From contig NZ_CP021382.1 in the NCBI RefSeq assembly GCF_002162135.1, positions 2,478,001 through 2,542,000 on the forward strand: a stretch of 64,000 nt of DNA, written 5' to 3'. This DNA comes from Cellvibrio sp. PSBB006. Lineage in GTDB: Bacteria; Pseudomonadota; Gammaproteobacteria; Pseudomonadales; Cellvibrionaceae. The notes under the pieces were generated by a model. It made no database searches. It saw nothing but the letters and a program-made list of their open reading frames with translations, and was not told the origin of the DNA. The translations under genes and the position numbers were made by a program. Each line of letters begins with the position of its first letter. Positions within the stretch are counted from its first letter, which is position 1. Of the stretch, positions 53,687 through 63,032 are shown piece after piece.

Positions 53687-54382
53687 CTATTGGAAAAGAG
53701 ACGCGACAGAGGTGTTGGAAAAAAATTCTTTCAGTTGTACCGGGGATGCGCCCTGCCCCAGGTAAGGCACAACACCCAAACAAGGCGCTGCCAAGCGTTG
53801 CTGCAAGGACACAATATTTTCCTGCTGGCACGGCATATCCGGATCAATAATATTGGCCACCCAGCCGGCAAGGGGTAAACCATCCCGCGCGATGGCTTCG
53901 ACCGTTAGCATGGCGTGGTTAATACATCCCAAACGTATCCCCACAATCAATATCACCGGCAACTGCAAGGTGCGCGCAAGATCCGCCAGGGTTTCTGCTG
54001 AATTTAACGGCACTCGCCAACCGCCAGCACCTTCCACCAGAGTAAAGTCCGCCTGATTTAAAACCCCGCGACAAAACCCGGTCAGGCGATCCACCGATAA
54101 CACACGCCGGGCTTGTTGTGCCGCAATGTGTGGGGCAATGGCCGGCTCAAGCGCGATGGGATTGATTTGCTCATAAGCCAAAGACTGCGTGATGACAGAC
54201 TGCAACAACAACGCATCGTCATTGCGCAAGCCCTCTGCGGTGACCTCGCAACCTGCAGCCACTGGTTTTAATGCAGCGGTCGATAAACCACGCTCTTTTG
54301 CAGCCAACAGCAGTCCGGCGGACATCAATGTTTTGCCTACACCGGTATCCGTACCTGTTACGAAAAACGTTTTTTTAGTCAT
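53687..54382 (-). CDS. bioD: Dethiobiotin synthase
   Basis: The protein is 231 residues. It has P-loop FFVTGTDTGVGKTLMSAGLL, ALKPVAAGCE, VEGAGGWRVPLN and LAGWVANIIDP. It makes the ureido ring from DAPA, CO2 and ATP. It is the last gene of the biotin operon, 21 bases after the bioH-bioC stop. Confidence 0.97.
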   Translation of the reverse strand: MTKKTFFVTGTDTGVGKTLMSAGLLLAAKERGLSTAALKPVAAGCEVTAEGLRNDDALLLQSVITQSLAYEQINPIALEPAIAPHIAAQQARRVLSVDRLTGFCRGVLNQADFTLVEGAGGWRVPLNSAETLADLARTLQLPVILIVGIRLGCINHAMLTVEAIARDGLPLAGWVANIIDPDMPCQQENIVSLQQRLAAPCLGVVPYLGQGASPVQLKEFFSNTSVASLFQ

Positions 54383-54403
54383 AAATTTGATGAATGTTGA
54401 ATG

Positions 54404-56008
54404 TTAATTTTCCGAGGTTGCCCAAGGCGCCTGCACCAATACATAGAACAACTCGTAACTTGCCGGCAATGCATCATCGCGACGAAATTGTTCGTATGCC
54501 TGCTTAAAGGCCTCAATTTTTTTGCGGCCGGTCAGACCTCCCGGTTTCCCGGCATTGATATTGTGCGCGCCCAGGGCTTTCAGCTCCCGGGTCAAATCCA
54601 CCAGGCGATCGTAGTGCAATTCCCGTTGTTCAGTTTGCCAATCAGCCAACACTAAATCGGATGCTGCAATAGACGCTTGTAAGTTTTCAGCGGTTTCAAA
54701 CCGATTGACATGCACATAGCCATCCACCTGTTGCCAGGCATGACGCAACTCATGCAAGGTGGCTGGCCCGAGAGTGGCCAGCAAAGCAACGCCACCCGGT
54801 GTTAATACGCGGCGAATTTCTGCGAATAGTCGATCAGTGTCAGTGCACCACTGAATGGCCAGACTGGAAAAAATCAATTCCACACTGGCGTCAGCAAGGG
54901 AAAGCTGTTCTGCATCGCAACATAACCAGGTCGCCAGATCACCGTGAGTTTCACGAGCGAAATCCAACATGCCTTGCGCAATATCCACACCGATAAGTTC
55001 GGCGGGCGGAAACTGCTGCCGGAGCTGCTGACTAAAAAACCCCGTACCACAACCTAGGTCAATGACTCGGTGTGGTACCAGATGTTTCGGCAATTGCTGT
55101 AATAAGTGCTGACCGACATCGCGCTGCAATTTCGCCACCGCATCATAGGTGCGCGCTGCGCGACTGAAGGATTGCGCGACTTTGCATTTATCCAAAACAC
55201 CCGGAGTGGGCTGCAAAAATATGTTGATCAACTGCACGACCTGATGCGGTTGACTCCAGTGAATCGCATGAGCAGAATCAGACAGGACTTCTATGTGTTG
55301 ATGCGGGTTGAGTTTACGCAGTTCATCTGCAGCGCTTACCGGCACCAAAGCATCGGCTTCGGTCAGAATGTGCAACCCAGGTTGAGAGAGCTGCGCAAAA
55401 GCAGTGCGATTATCCAATTGCGCCAACAACAAGAGTGCATCTTGCCACGCAGTGTTAGGCTCACCTGTTTTTATGCCGCGCAAGGTTTTCAGCAGCGAAC
55501 GTTCCCGTGCATCACCCTGCGCCAGCAAACCGGTAAACAGCTTCAAGGTCTGGTGCGGGTCGGCGGCAAATTGCTGATTAAAGTTGCGATTGATCGCGCG
55601 CGGCATAGCCGCTGGATAATCGGCGGACGCGACAAATTTTACATTGGTGGCCAACGTAATCACACGAGACACTTTTTCTGGCGCACGCGCCGCCAGCGCG
55701 ACCGCGAGCATGCCGCCCAGCGACCAGCCCATCAGCACAGCGCGCGCGGGCAATTGTTGCGCCAGCAAATCCAGCACCGTATCCAGCCCAGCAAAAGGTA
55801 TGGATTCACTGCCGCCAAAACCGGGCAGATCTATAGCATAGAGATCACCGAACTGTTGCAAGTCGTGCAGCAATGGCTGCCAGGTTTGGCTGTCACACCC
55901 CCAGCCATGCAACAGCACCAACGGCTCGCGCTGTACCGGCAATTTCTGTGCAGGATAATAATGAACAGCCAACCGGGTCGGCGATGATGATTGTCTTGCC
56001 GGAATCAC
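54404..56008 (-). CDS. bioHC: BioH-BioC fusion protein
   Basis: This is a 534-residue protein starting at GTG that overlaps the bioF stop. Residues 1-265 are a BioH-type alpha/beta hydrolase ([28 protein letters not shown], nucleophile GWSLGG, an Asp in [10 protein letters not shown], and His in [10 protein letters not shown]). Residues about 275-534 are BioC, an SAM methyltransferase ([44 protein letters not shown]). BioC methylates malonyl-thioester to open pimelate synthesis and BioH removes the methyl group. One chain thus carries both opposing steps. Confidence 0.96.
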   Translation of the reverse strand: MIPARQSSSPTRLAVHYYPAQKLPVQREPLVLLHGWGCDSQTWQPLLHDLQQFGDLYAIDLPGFGGSESIPFAGLDTVLDLLAQQLPARAVLMGWSLGGMLAVALAARAPEKVSRVITLATNVKFVASADYPAAMPRAINRNFNQQFAADPHQTLKLFTGLLAQGDARERSLLKTLRGIKTGEPNTAWQDALLLLAQLDNRTAFAQLSQPGLHILTEADALVPVSAADELRKLNPHQHIEVLSDSAHAIHWSQPHQVVQLINIFLQPTPGVLDKCKVAQSFSRAARTYDAVAKLQRDVGQHLLQQLPKHLVPHRVIDLGCGTGFFSQQLRQQFPPAELIGVDIAQGMLDFARETHGDLATWLCCDAEQLSLADASVELIFSSLAIQWCTDTDRLFAEIRRVLTPGGVALLATLGPATLHELRHAWQQVDGYVHVNRFETAENLQASIAASDLVLADWQTEQRELHYDRLVDLTRELKALGAHNINAGKPGGLTGRKKIEAFKQAYEQFRRDDALPASYELFYVLVQAPWATSEN

Positions 56009-57189
56009 GCGCGCACCTTGTTGTTAATGTCGGTGAGTGCATTCAATAACGCATCGACCTGGGCAACGGAATGTGCTGCTGACAAGGTGACGCGCAAACG
56101 CGAACTGCCGACCGGTACTGTGGGAGGACGAATCGCTATCACCAAAAAGCCACGCGCTGCGAGCTCTTCAGAAAAAGCCAGGGCGCGAGCTTCATCGCCC
56201 AAAATAATCGGTTGGATTGGCGAGGCTGAATAGAGCAACTGCAAACCAATTTCCGCCGCACCACGGCGAAAATGCACGATGAGTTGTTGCAAATGTTCGC
56301 GCCGCCAGGATTCCTGTTGCAGCAATTGCAAACTGGTGCGAGTAGCCGCTGCGACAGCTGGCGGCATGGCGGTGGTGTAGATGTACGGGCGCGCAAATTG
56401 AATCAGTGTTTCTATCAGCACTTCACTGCCGGCGATAAACGCACCGAAGGTTCCAAACGCTTTTCCTAATGTGCCCATCAGAATCGGTAATTGTGCTTGC
56501 GTTAAACCGAAATGTTCAGCAGTGCCACCACCACGTTGACCGAAGCAGCCGAAGCCGTGCGCATCATCTACCATCAGCCAGGCATTATGTTGCTGCGCCA
56601 GTTGCGCCAGTTGCGGCAGCGGCGCAAAGTCGCCATCCATACTGAACACACCATCCACCACAATTAATTTTCGCGCAGCTTCGGTTTTTTCCAAACGGGT
56701 TTGCAAGTTATCCAGGTCGTTGTGCAGAAAACGTTGAAAGCGCGCACTGCTGAGCAGCCCGGCGTCCAGTAACGATGCATGGTTTAACCGATCTTCAAAG
56801 ACGGCATCGCCCTGCCCGACCAAGGCGGTAATCGCACCGAAATTGGCCATGTAGCCGGTGGAAAATAACAAGGCGCGTTCGCGCCCGCAAAACGCCGCCA
56901 ATTCTTCTTCGAGTGCGTGGTGTTCTGAGGAATGGCCGTTGACCAGATGCGATGCGCCGCTGCCCACACCGAAGTGCTCCGCTGCGCTCTGCAAACGTTT
57001 TATTACCGCAGGATGATTGGCAAGGCCGAGATAGTCGTTGCTGCAAAATGCCTGATAGGATTTACCATCAACAACCAGTTCCGGCAACTGCGGCGTTTCC
57101 AGCACCCGCCGATGGCGATAACGATGAGCGGCGCGGCGCTCGGAAAGCGCCGGCGCGAGAATGTGTTCGAGAGAATTGTCCACGGGCAA
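56005..57189 (-). CDS. bioF: 8-amino-7-oxononanoate synthase
   Basis: This is a 394-residue PLP enzyme. Motifs: [74 protein letters not shown], and [18 protein letters not shown] with the PLP Lys. It condenses pimeloyl-ACP with alanine. It is coupled to bioH-bioC by a GTGA overlap and follows the outer-membrane barrel gene by 46 bases. Confidence 0.97.
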   Translation of the reverse strand: MPVDNSLEHILAPALSERRAAHRYRHRRVLETPQLPELVVDGKSYQAFCSNDYLGLANHPAVIKRLQSAAEHFGVGSGASHLVNGHSSEHHALEEELAAFCGRERALLFSTGYMANFGAITALVGQGDAVFEDRLNHASLLDAGLLSSARFQRFLHNDLDNLQTRLEKTEAARKLIVVDGVFSMDGDFAPLPQLAQLAQQHNAWLMVDDAHGFGCFGQRGGGTAEHFGLTQAQLPILMGTLGKAFGTFGAFIAGSEVLIETLIQFARPYIYTTAMPPAVAAATRTSLQLLQQESWRREHLQQLIVHFRRGAAEIGLQLLYSASPIQPIILGDEARALAFSEELAARGFLVIAIRPPTVPVGSSRLRVTLSAAHSVAQVDALLNALTDINNKVRA

Positions 57190-57235
57190 ATCTGTTACAC
57201 CTGTTAAAAATGATCGGCCCTGTTACCCGGCCCGT

Positions 57236-57847
57236 TTAGAAATCGCCACGCAAGGAAATAGATAAATAGTTCGCACTAAATTCATCATCAAAAAGTGCAT
57301 CAGAATCAATGGAGCGCCAGGTTTGCCATTGGATGCGTACAACGCCGGTATAGCTTGTTGCAAACTCCACCCCGGCAGTCCAACCGATATTCATACCAAA
57401 GGTGGTATCGCTCGATTCACGCGTTTCCCATGTTTCATCGCCAGCCTCAACAAAGCGAGTGTCGCCCCAGGATGTATGGACCATTGAACCGCCAACGCCA
57501 GGGCCAGCGAATAAGCGAGCTTCATCCGCAAGCGGCAGTGACATCAATCCGTAAGCACCGACAGTTGCACCGTCGATTTGCGTTTTTCCATGTCCGCCGC
57601 CAAACCAACCGCGCGGATCGAGAATGGCATCAAAGCTAAGTTCAAGACTGACAAAATCGGAAAACCGATGACCCGCGTAACCACGCAGCAAGAATCTTGG
57701 GTTTAAACAATCGCCACCGAAAAAACCGGACTCGCCGGCCCCTTCACAAAACTCTGCCGCACCTAGTGCAAAGCCACCGTAATTTTCCGCGTGAACCGGC
57801 AGGGCGAACAATCCACACATTGCCAGCGCAATCCATCCGTATTTCAT
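57236..57847 (-). CDS. Outer-membrane beta-barrel protein inside the biotin operon
   Basis: This is a 203-residue protein. It starts MKYGWIALAMCGLFALPVHA (signal peptide). The rest alternates Gly-rich turns and amphipathic strands: YGGFALGAAEFCEGAGES, FLLRGYAGHRFSDFVSLELS, LFAGPGVGGSMVH, IGWTAGVEFATSY, VVRIQWQTWRSID. It ends YLSISLRGDF with a terminal Phe. This is the 8-strand OmpA/OmpW-like size. It has 22 bases to bioB upstream and 46 to bioF downstream, so co-transcription is likely. A biotin role is possible but unproven. Confidence 0.8.
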   Translation of the reverse strand: MKYGWIALAMCGLFALPVHAENYGGFALGAAEFCEGAGESGFFGGDCLNPRFLLRGYAGHRFSDFVSLELSFDAILDPRGWFGGGHGKTQIDGATVGAYGLMSLPLADEARLFAGPGVGGSMVHTSWGDTRFVEAGDETWETRESSDTTFGMNIGWTAGVEFATSYTGVVRIQWQTWRSIDSDALFDDEFSANYLSISLRGDF

Positions 57848-57869
57848 ATTCAATCCCTGGGTGAATAAA

Positions 57870-58928
57870 TTATTTGGCAGCGTTGTAGAAAAATGAATCG
57901 AGTTGCGCTTCTTGCAATTGATTGACGACGGCCGCTTCTTGCTCGGCTTCATCTTCATGAATTTCATAGGCTTCCGGCGTAATGCCAAGACGCTTGAACA
58001 ATTGCATGTCCTTGCTGGCTTCCGGATTGGGCGTGGTCAATAATTTTTCGCCGTAGAAAATCGAATTGGCGCCGGCGAGAAATGCCATGGCTTGCATTTG
58101 CTCGTTCATCTGTTCACGACCGGCCGATAAACGAACGTGGGATTTGGGCATCAGGATGCGGGCAACGGCGATGGTGCGGATAAAATCAAACGGATCAAGA
58201 TCTGCCTGATCTGCCAGTGGTGTGCCTTCCACTTTAACCAGCATGTTCACCGGCACCGATTCCGGGTGCTCCGGCATGGTCGCCAATTGCACCAGCAAGC
58301 CCGCGCGATCACCTTCTTCTTCGCCCATACCGACGATGCCGCCACAGCAGACTTTCATGCCGGCTTTGCGCACATTGCTGAGGGTTTGCAGGCGATCCTG
58401 ATAGGTGCGGGTGGTGATGATTTCGCCATAGTATTCCGGCGAGGTATCGAGATTGTGGTTGTAATAATCCAGACCGGCGTCAGCCAGTTCCTGCGCCTGA
58501 TCTTCATTCAACATACCCAGGGTCATACAGGTTTCCAGCCCCAGCGACTTCACGCCTTTAACCATGCTGGTGACGTAAGGCATATCTTTACCTTTAGGTG
58601 ACCGCCAGGCCGCGCCCATACAGAAACGAGTGGCGCCGCTGGCCTTGGCCGCTTTGGCTTCCTCGATGACTTTTTCAACCGCCATGAGTTTTTCGCGTTC
58701 CAGCCCGGTGTCGTAGCGGGCGGACTGCGGACAGTAAGCGCAATCTTCCGGGCAGGCACCGGTCTTGATGGAACACAAGGTACTGACCTGGACTTCGTTG
58801 GGATTAAAAAAACTGCGATGGACCGTCTGGGCTTGATACATCAGATCACTGAAAGGTAATTCAAACAGCGCTTTCACTTCAGCGCGGGTCCAGTCATGGC
58901 GAATCAGGGGGTGGCTGGTAGCATTCAT
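57870..58928 (-). CDS. bioB: Biotin synthase
   Basis: The protein is 352 residues from [13 protein letters not shown]. It has the radical-SAM cluster [46 protein letters not shown]-like [21 protein letters not shown] and [22 protein letters not shown]. It inserts sulfur into dethiobiotin. It is the first gene of the operon. The frame extends 40 codons upstream into the promoter; that extension was rejected because it would cover the -10 and operator. Confidence 0.97.
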   Translation of the reverse strand: MNATSHPLIRHDWTRAEVKALFELPFSDLMYQAQTVHRSFFNPNEVQVSTLCSIKTGACPEDCAYCPQSARYDTGLEREKLMAVEKVIEEAKAAKASGATRFCMGAAWRSPKGKDMPYVTSMVKGVKSLGLETCMTLGMLNEDQAQELADAGLDYYNHNLDTSPEYYGEIITTRTYQDRLQTLSNVRKAGMKVCCGGIVGMGEEEGDRAGLLVQLATMPEHPESVPVNMLVKVEGTPLADQADLDPFDFIRTIAVARILMPKSHVRLSAGREQMNEQMQAMAFLAGANSIFYGEKLLTTPNPEASKDMQLFKRLGITPEAYEIHEDEAEQEAAVVNQLQEAQLDSFFYNAAK

Positions 58929-58980
58929 AGGAAGATAGTCGCAAGGTTTAGCAGCATGTTGCTGGGTTGAGATGGGCTCT

Positions 58981-59033
58981 ATCTTAGCGGGGCAATAAAA
59001 GCTGTCAACCTGAAAATGAAAACAGGTTAACAA
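58981..59033 (-). promoter_or_regulatory. bioB promoter with overlapping BirA-type operator
   Basis: Reading the minus strand, TTGACA (plus 59003-59008) and TAAGAT (plus 58981-58986) are 16 bases apart, a good sigma-70 promoter. TGTCAACC (59003-59010) and GGTTAACA (59025-59032) form an inverted repeat with a 14-base spacer, which fits the BirA operator plan (TTGTAAACC-N14/15-GGTTTACAA). The -35 is inside the operator, so biotinyl-AMP-loaded BirA would block transcription. birA itself is not in the window. Confidence 0.78.
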
Positions 59034-59096
59034 CTCATCACTTGGCAAATGGATGCGCAGCCATTAGAGTCCGGCGACACACAAGGAGGAGGGAAA

Positions 59097-59840
59097 ATGA
59101 TGTTTCCGCATATTCACCACAGGATCGGGGAATTTTTTAATCGACTGTCGCCCACGGCCTGCCTGCTATGCAGCTGCGGCCTACACGGCGAGCTTCTCTG
59201 CCACAACTGTGAGTTATCACTTCCTCACATTTCATTCGCTGAGCACTCATGCCAACAGTGTGCATTACCACTGACCAGCGACGCCGGTTATTGCGGCCAG
59301 TGTTTACAGAAACCGCCCGCTTTTTCACGCACTATTGCGCCCTTTCGTTACCAGCACCCGGTGGATTTCCTGATCCACAATTTCAAATATCGTCGCCAAC
59401 TCACCGCAGGCAGAGCATTAGGGAATGCGTTGGCGCAGTGCATCCAGCACACCTACAGTGAACAAGGTTGGCATTTACCGGAACTGATAATTCCCGTGCC
59501 TTTGCACTGGGCGCGGCGCTGGTTGCGCGGCTTCAATCAAACCGAGCTACTCGGACGGCAACTGGCCAGACATCTGGATATTCCATTGCAATCCCGGCTT
59601 TGCCGGCGCACGCGATACACGCCGTCACAAAAAGGCTTGAGCCGCGCAAAACGGCAGGAGAATCTGCGTCAGGTGTTTTGTGTGACGGCGACCGGGCGCA
59701 CTGCAATGGACGGACGGTGTATTGCACTGCTGGATGATGTAGTTACAACCACAGCCACCACGCGTGAATTGAGCAGGTTATTGATTCAGCAGGGGGCAAA
59801 GGAGGTACATGTCTGGGCGGTCGCCCGAACAGACCTATGA
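59097..59840 (+). CDS. comF: ComF/GntX-family phosphoribosyltransferase-like protein
   Basis: The protein is 247 residues, starting after GGAGGAGGG. A zinc-finger part has CLLCSCGL, CHNCEL, CQQCALPL and YCGQCLQ. The PRT domain has NFKYRRQLTAGRALGN, IIPVPLHWARRWLRGFNQTE and the PRPP loop IALLDDVVTTTATTRELSRL. ComF is needed for DNA uptake in competent bacteria; GntX-type roles also occur. It diverges from bioB and ends overlapping the ParA gene on the opposite strand by six bases. Confidence 0.92.
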   Translation: MMFPHIHHRIGEFFNRLSPTACLLCSCGLHGELLCHNCELSLPHISFAEHSCQQCALPLTSDAGYCGQCLQKPPAFSRTIAPFRYQHPVDFLIHNFKYRRQLTAGRALGNALAQCIQHTYSEQGWHLPELIIPVPLHWARRWLRGFNQTELLGRQLARHLDIPLQSRLCRRTRYTPSQKGLSRAKRQENLRQVFCVTATGRTAMDGRCIALLDDVVTTTATTRELSRLLIQQGAKEVHVWAVARTDL

Positions 59841-60602
59841 GGCAACGCTGGCTTCCCGCTCAGTCTTCCGTAACAAACGGGCCAATTCCTTCCACATTTC
59901 CTGATAAGCCAGCGCGGCGCGGCCATGGCTCGCGTAGCTGGTCAGCGGTGCCTGCCGCAGCGCCATTTGCTCTACCGCTGAGTTCATGGGAATCCAGCTT
60001 TTAAGCATAGGTACCGGCATTTGCTTGAGGTTTTCCACCGCCTGGCGGTGCAGGTTGCGGCGCATATCTACCTGGTTAAAAAAGCCCACGATCTTTTGCG
60101 GGCTGTTTTTCTTTTCGCCAAAGAACGCGATGACCTGTTCCATGGCACGAATCGACAGCGGACTGGGAATCATGGGAATCAGCACAATATCGACATCGCT
60201 CAACAGCTGCTCCATGGCAGGCGAAAGGGAGGGGGCGCAGTCGTAGATCAGGATGTCGTTCTTATCAGCGAGGGGTTTGATGAGGTTCTTCAACCAGCGA
60301 TTGCCGCTCTGGCCTTCAAACTCCTTCTCCATCTTGCGCAGGCTCAGGTCTGCCGGAATGACGCTCAAACCGGGGAAGGGTGTAGCCACCTCCAGGTCGG
60401 CAACCGCTCTACCCTTGCTGAAGACTTTAATGGCCCGGGATTTGGCATTCTCTTGCTGACACAACCAGGTCGCTGCGGCCTGGGGGTCCAGATCCCACAA
60501 CACCGTGTTTTTCCCGGCCGCCGCCGCCATGTAAGCCATGTTTACGGCGGTAGTGGTTTTACCCACGCCACCTTTGAGGTTGTAGAACGCAATCGTGATC
60601 AT
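59835..60602 (-). CDS. ParA-family ATPase (orphan)
   Basis: The protein is 255 residues. It has deviant Walker A (FYNLKGGVGKTTTAVNMAYM), A' (VLWDLDPQAAATWL), a Walker B-like ILIYDCAPSLSPAM and a C-terminal GFFNQVDMRRN segment. No ParB or centromere-like repeat is next to it. Such orphans often position cellulose, chemotaxis or polar proteins. The gene is monocistronic, preceded by a 212-base gap. Confidence 0.9.
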   Translation of the reverse strand: MITIAFYNLKGGVGKTTTAVNMAYMAAAAGKNTVLWDLDPQAAATWLCQQENAKSRAIKVFSKGRAVADLEVATPFPGLSVIPADLSLRKMEKEFEGQSGNRWLKNLIKPLADKNDILIYDCAPSLSPAMEQLLSDVDIVLIPMIPSPLSIRAMEQVIAFFGEKKNSPQKIVGFFNQVDMRRNLHRQAVENLKQMPVPMLKSWIPMNSAVEQMALRQAPLTSYASHGRAALAYQEMWKELARLLRKTEREASVAS

Positions 60603-60814
60603 AGGGCTCTCGCTGATTAGACGAACTTATTATTAGGCTCTTAATAGACCCCAACTCCTTTAGTTCTGGCTCTTTAAGCTTCTATCTCCTTATAGCCTCT
60701 ATCCGGCCAGGATGAAAGTCCCGACACGGCTGATGAGCCCTGCTCCACAAAAATTTACATTTGCTATTCATGATTTTTATAGAGTTTTAACAGTGGTTGG
60801 GCGATTTTCCGCCC

Positions 60815-61198
60815 CTATTCCGCCACACAGTCCACATTGAGCGGCCAGCGGCTCTGGTCGGCGGCGCGCACCAACAAACAGACATCACCGTTGCGCATCA
60901 GGACAAATTGCTCCCCCGGTCCGGACAGGTCAGTTCCCATCACCAACCCCTGCTCCAGGTGGCGATGTTGTTTGCGTTCGATAATCAGACGGCTGCTGGA
61001 ACTGAATACATCGTCAGCCAGCATTACCGGTATACCCAATGCCTTCTCAACCACTTGCTGAACCTGTTCGCGGGTAGCGGGTGAAGGATCAGCAAGGCGC
61101 GCGGGCCGATCAGCACGGGGATCGAGATCCGGTGTGGCGCAGGCGGTGAACAACACCGCCAGGAGCAGCCAGCCGATATTGCTTCCGCCCCAACTCAT
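60815..61198 (-). CDS. Small lipoprotein of unknown function
   Basis: This is a 127-residue protein with a lipobox signal (LLLAVLFTAC) and a mature part with two cysteines near the end (DVCLLVR, LNVDCVAE). It overlaps the upstream S41 peptidase gene by ATGA, so it may be a partner or inhibitor of that enzyme (inference). Not recognised as a named family. Confidence 0.75.
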   Translation of the reverse strand: MSWGGSNIGWLLLAVLFTACATPDLDPRADRPARLADPSPATREQVQQVVEKALGIPVMLADDVFSSSSRLIIERKQHRHLEQGLVMGTDLSGPGEQFVLMRNGDVCLLVRAADQSRWPLNVDCVAE

Positions 61199-62805
61199 TG
61201 CTCAGCTCCGGTATCCGGAGGCAACAGGATCGTGTTTTGCAGCGCGGCCGGCTTATGCACATAGCCCTCGGCCATTGGTCGTGCTTGTTTTTGCAGCCCC
61301 TTTTGCATACCCGTGCCACTCACTGCCGGACACTCGCCCGTCTCGTGATAGGTCAATGCAGCCGCCAGACGCGCCTCTGCCGGATCACCCAAGGCGTGCA
61401 GGTAGTCGTCTGCCACCATACAGCCGGGCAAACTGGCGGCATCTGCCGGATTGCTGCCCGGTGTGAAGCCATCGGAATATTCACCAAAGCCTTTGGCGTT
61501 ATCGCCCTTGAATTGAACCGTAAAATAGGTGGTGCCGCAGTTGTCGGTGGGGTAGAAGCCGTAAGGTTTGCCGCAGGTTGAAGTGCCTATCTGGATAACT
61601 TCTACATCCACGCCGCGCAGGCCATTGATAATCGCCTCACTGGCGGAGCAGGTGTTGGCCCCGGTCAGGATATATACCCGCGTCAGATTGAGACTGGGCA
61701 ACGGCTGGCCGGTGGCGGTAGAAAACCCCAGCGTTCGATCATAAAACGGAATAGGCGTCAGGCTCTGGCCGGTAACCGGGTCGCGGTCGGGATGTTTGTC
61801 GTTAAAGCTGATGCCGTAAAACACCTGGTCTGCGGTGGGCGTATCCCCGGCAAGCATATAGGCCAGCTGGCTGGCGATAGCGAGCAAACCACCGCCGTTG
61901 TAGCGCAGATCCAGCACTAGCTGTGTGGCGCCGGCTGAACTGAGCTCATCAATGGCATCAATCAGCAGCTCTTCCGAGGTGGCAATATGATCATTGAATA
62001 ACAGATAGCCCACCTGCTCGCCGGATTCACTTTCCAGGGTTTTGACATATTGCACCGGCGTGGAAGTGATGGTGGTCGATGTCAGGGTAAGGGTGCGCGG
62101 CTCGTCGGAGCCGATATCTTGGACAACCAGCGTGACACTTTGCCCGGTATCGGACGGAAAAAGACCTTCATTCAAGGTATCCACACCGGCCCCGGTGTTG
62201 TCCTCGACAGCATCGACACCATTCACTTCCAGCACCAGCGTACCGCGGGCCAGATCCACGCCTTCCGCTGTCGCGGGAGTATTGGGTTCTGTGTAGGCCA
62301 CGCGAATTTCACGCGGCGGCACGCTATTGATTACAGCCCAGGTTACCCCATAACCAGCAGAAACCCCGGAACCGGATAGTGCATTCCATTCGGCCGTGTC
62401 GTAGGTGAAGTGGAACTGGTCTTTAGGTGCGCCCGAGGGCGTCAGATCATTGGTTTTGAGTAGGCTGAAATAGGTGATCGGATCGTCAAATTCGGCCGGA
62501 TCAAGATCGATAATCTCGTCGTACCACAGATAGGTCTCATTGCTCCAGGAGCGTAACCAGTTGTTTTCATCAAGCGTTTTACCGGAGCGGTCGGGGTAGC
62601 TGTTACCGGTATAGGGATCTGTACCCGAGCGCGGCGCAGCGCAGCGACTCTCAAAATCACTGGCGGGTTTAAAGACCCCCGGTTCCCATGCCGTATTGGT
62701 GTTATTGTTGTTGCCGGTTCGATCATCAAGCAAGGAGGAACCACCTCCGCCGCCACAACCCGCCAAACCCGCTAACAACAGCACAAAAAATAAACGACTG
62801 AACAT
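61195..62805 (-). CDS. S41-family (tail-specific/C-terminal processing) peptidase lipoprotein
   Basis: The protein is 536 residues from MFSRLFFVLLLAGLAGC, a lipobox, after AAGG. A Gly/Asn-rich linker leads to an N-terminal helical part (WLRSWSNETYLWYDEI), a PDZ-like part (GTLVLEVNGVDAVEDN), and the S41 domain: VLDLRYNGGGLLAIASQLA, VYILTGANTCSASEAIINGL with the catalytic Ser, and GTSTCGKPYGFYPTDNCG. The catalytic Lys is probably in TCGKPYG. It is likely an outer-membrane-anchored periplasmic protease. Confidence 0.88.
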   Translation of the reverse strand: MFSRLFFVLLLAGLAGCGGGGGSSLLDDRTGNNNNTNTAWEPGVFKPASDFESRCAAPRSGTDPYTGNSYPDRSGKTLDENNWLRSWSNETYLWYDEIIDLDPAEFDDPITYFSLLKTNDLTPSGAPKDQFHFTYDTAEWNALSGSGVSAGYGVTWAVINSVPPREIRVAYTEPNTPATAEGVDLARGTLVLEVNGVDAVEDNTGAGVDTLNEGLFPSDTGQSVTLVVQDIGSDEPRTLTLTSTTITSTPVQYVKTLESESGEQVGYLLFNDHIATSEELLIDAIDELSSAGATQLVLDLRYNGGGLLAIASQLAYMLAGDTPTADQVFYGISFNDKHPDRDPVTGQSLTPIPFYDRTLGFSTATGQPLPSLNLTRVYILTGANTCSASEAIINGLRGVDVEVIQIGTSTCGKPYGFYPTDNCGTTYFTVQFKGDNAKGFGEYSDGFTPGSNPADAASLPGCMVADDYLHALGDPAEARLAAALTYHETGECPAVSGTGMQKGLQKQARPMAEGYVHKPAALQNTILLPPDTGAEQ

Positions 62806-63032
62806 ATTAAGCCTTGCTGCAAATGTGTGAATCACACTGAATTCCTTCTGTTATCTATTATCTCCGCCGGCAAACGCCGCTGACGACATTTACCTGCATT
62901 ATTTACCCACATTAAAGGTTCCGCTCCTCTGGCCGGTGAGGCACACTGTCCGACCGCGTCGAGGCTATCCAGAACTATGCCTCAGCCTAGGATATTTGTC
63001 CGTGAACTTCCATGCATAAAAGGCCAACCTCC

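Noticed and set aside
60709..60752. Hammerhead-like core GATGAAAGTCCCGACACGGCTGATGAG with a possible CAGG/CCTG stem
   Set aside because: GAAA is followed directly by GTC with no stem III, and the other stems are three to four pairs. It does not fit any hammerhead topology.
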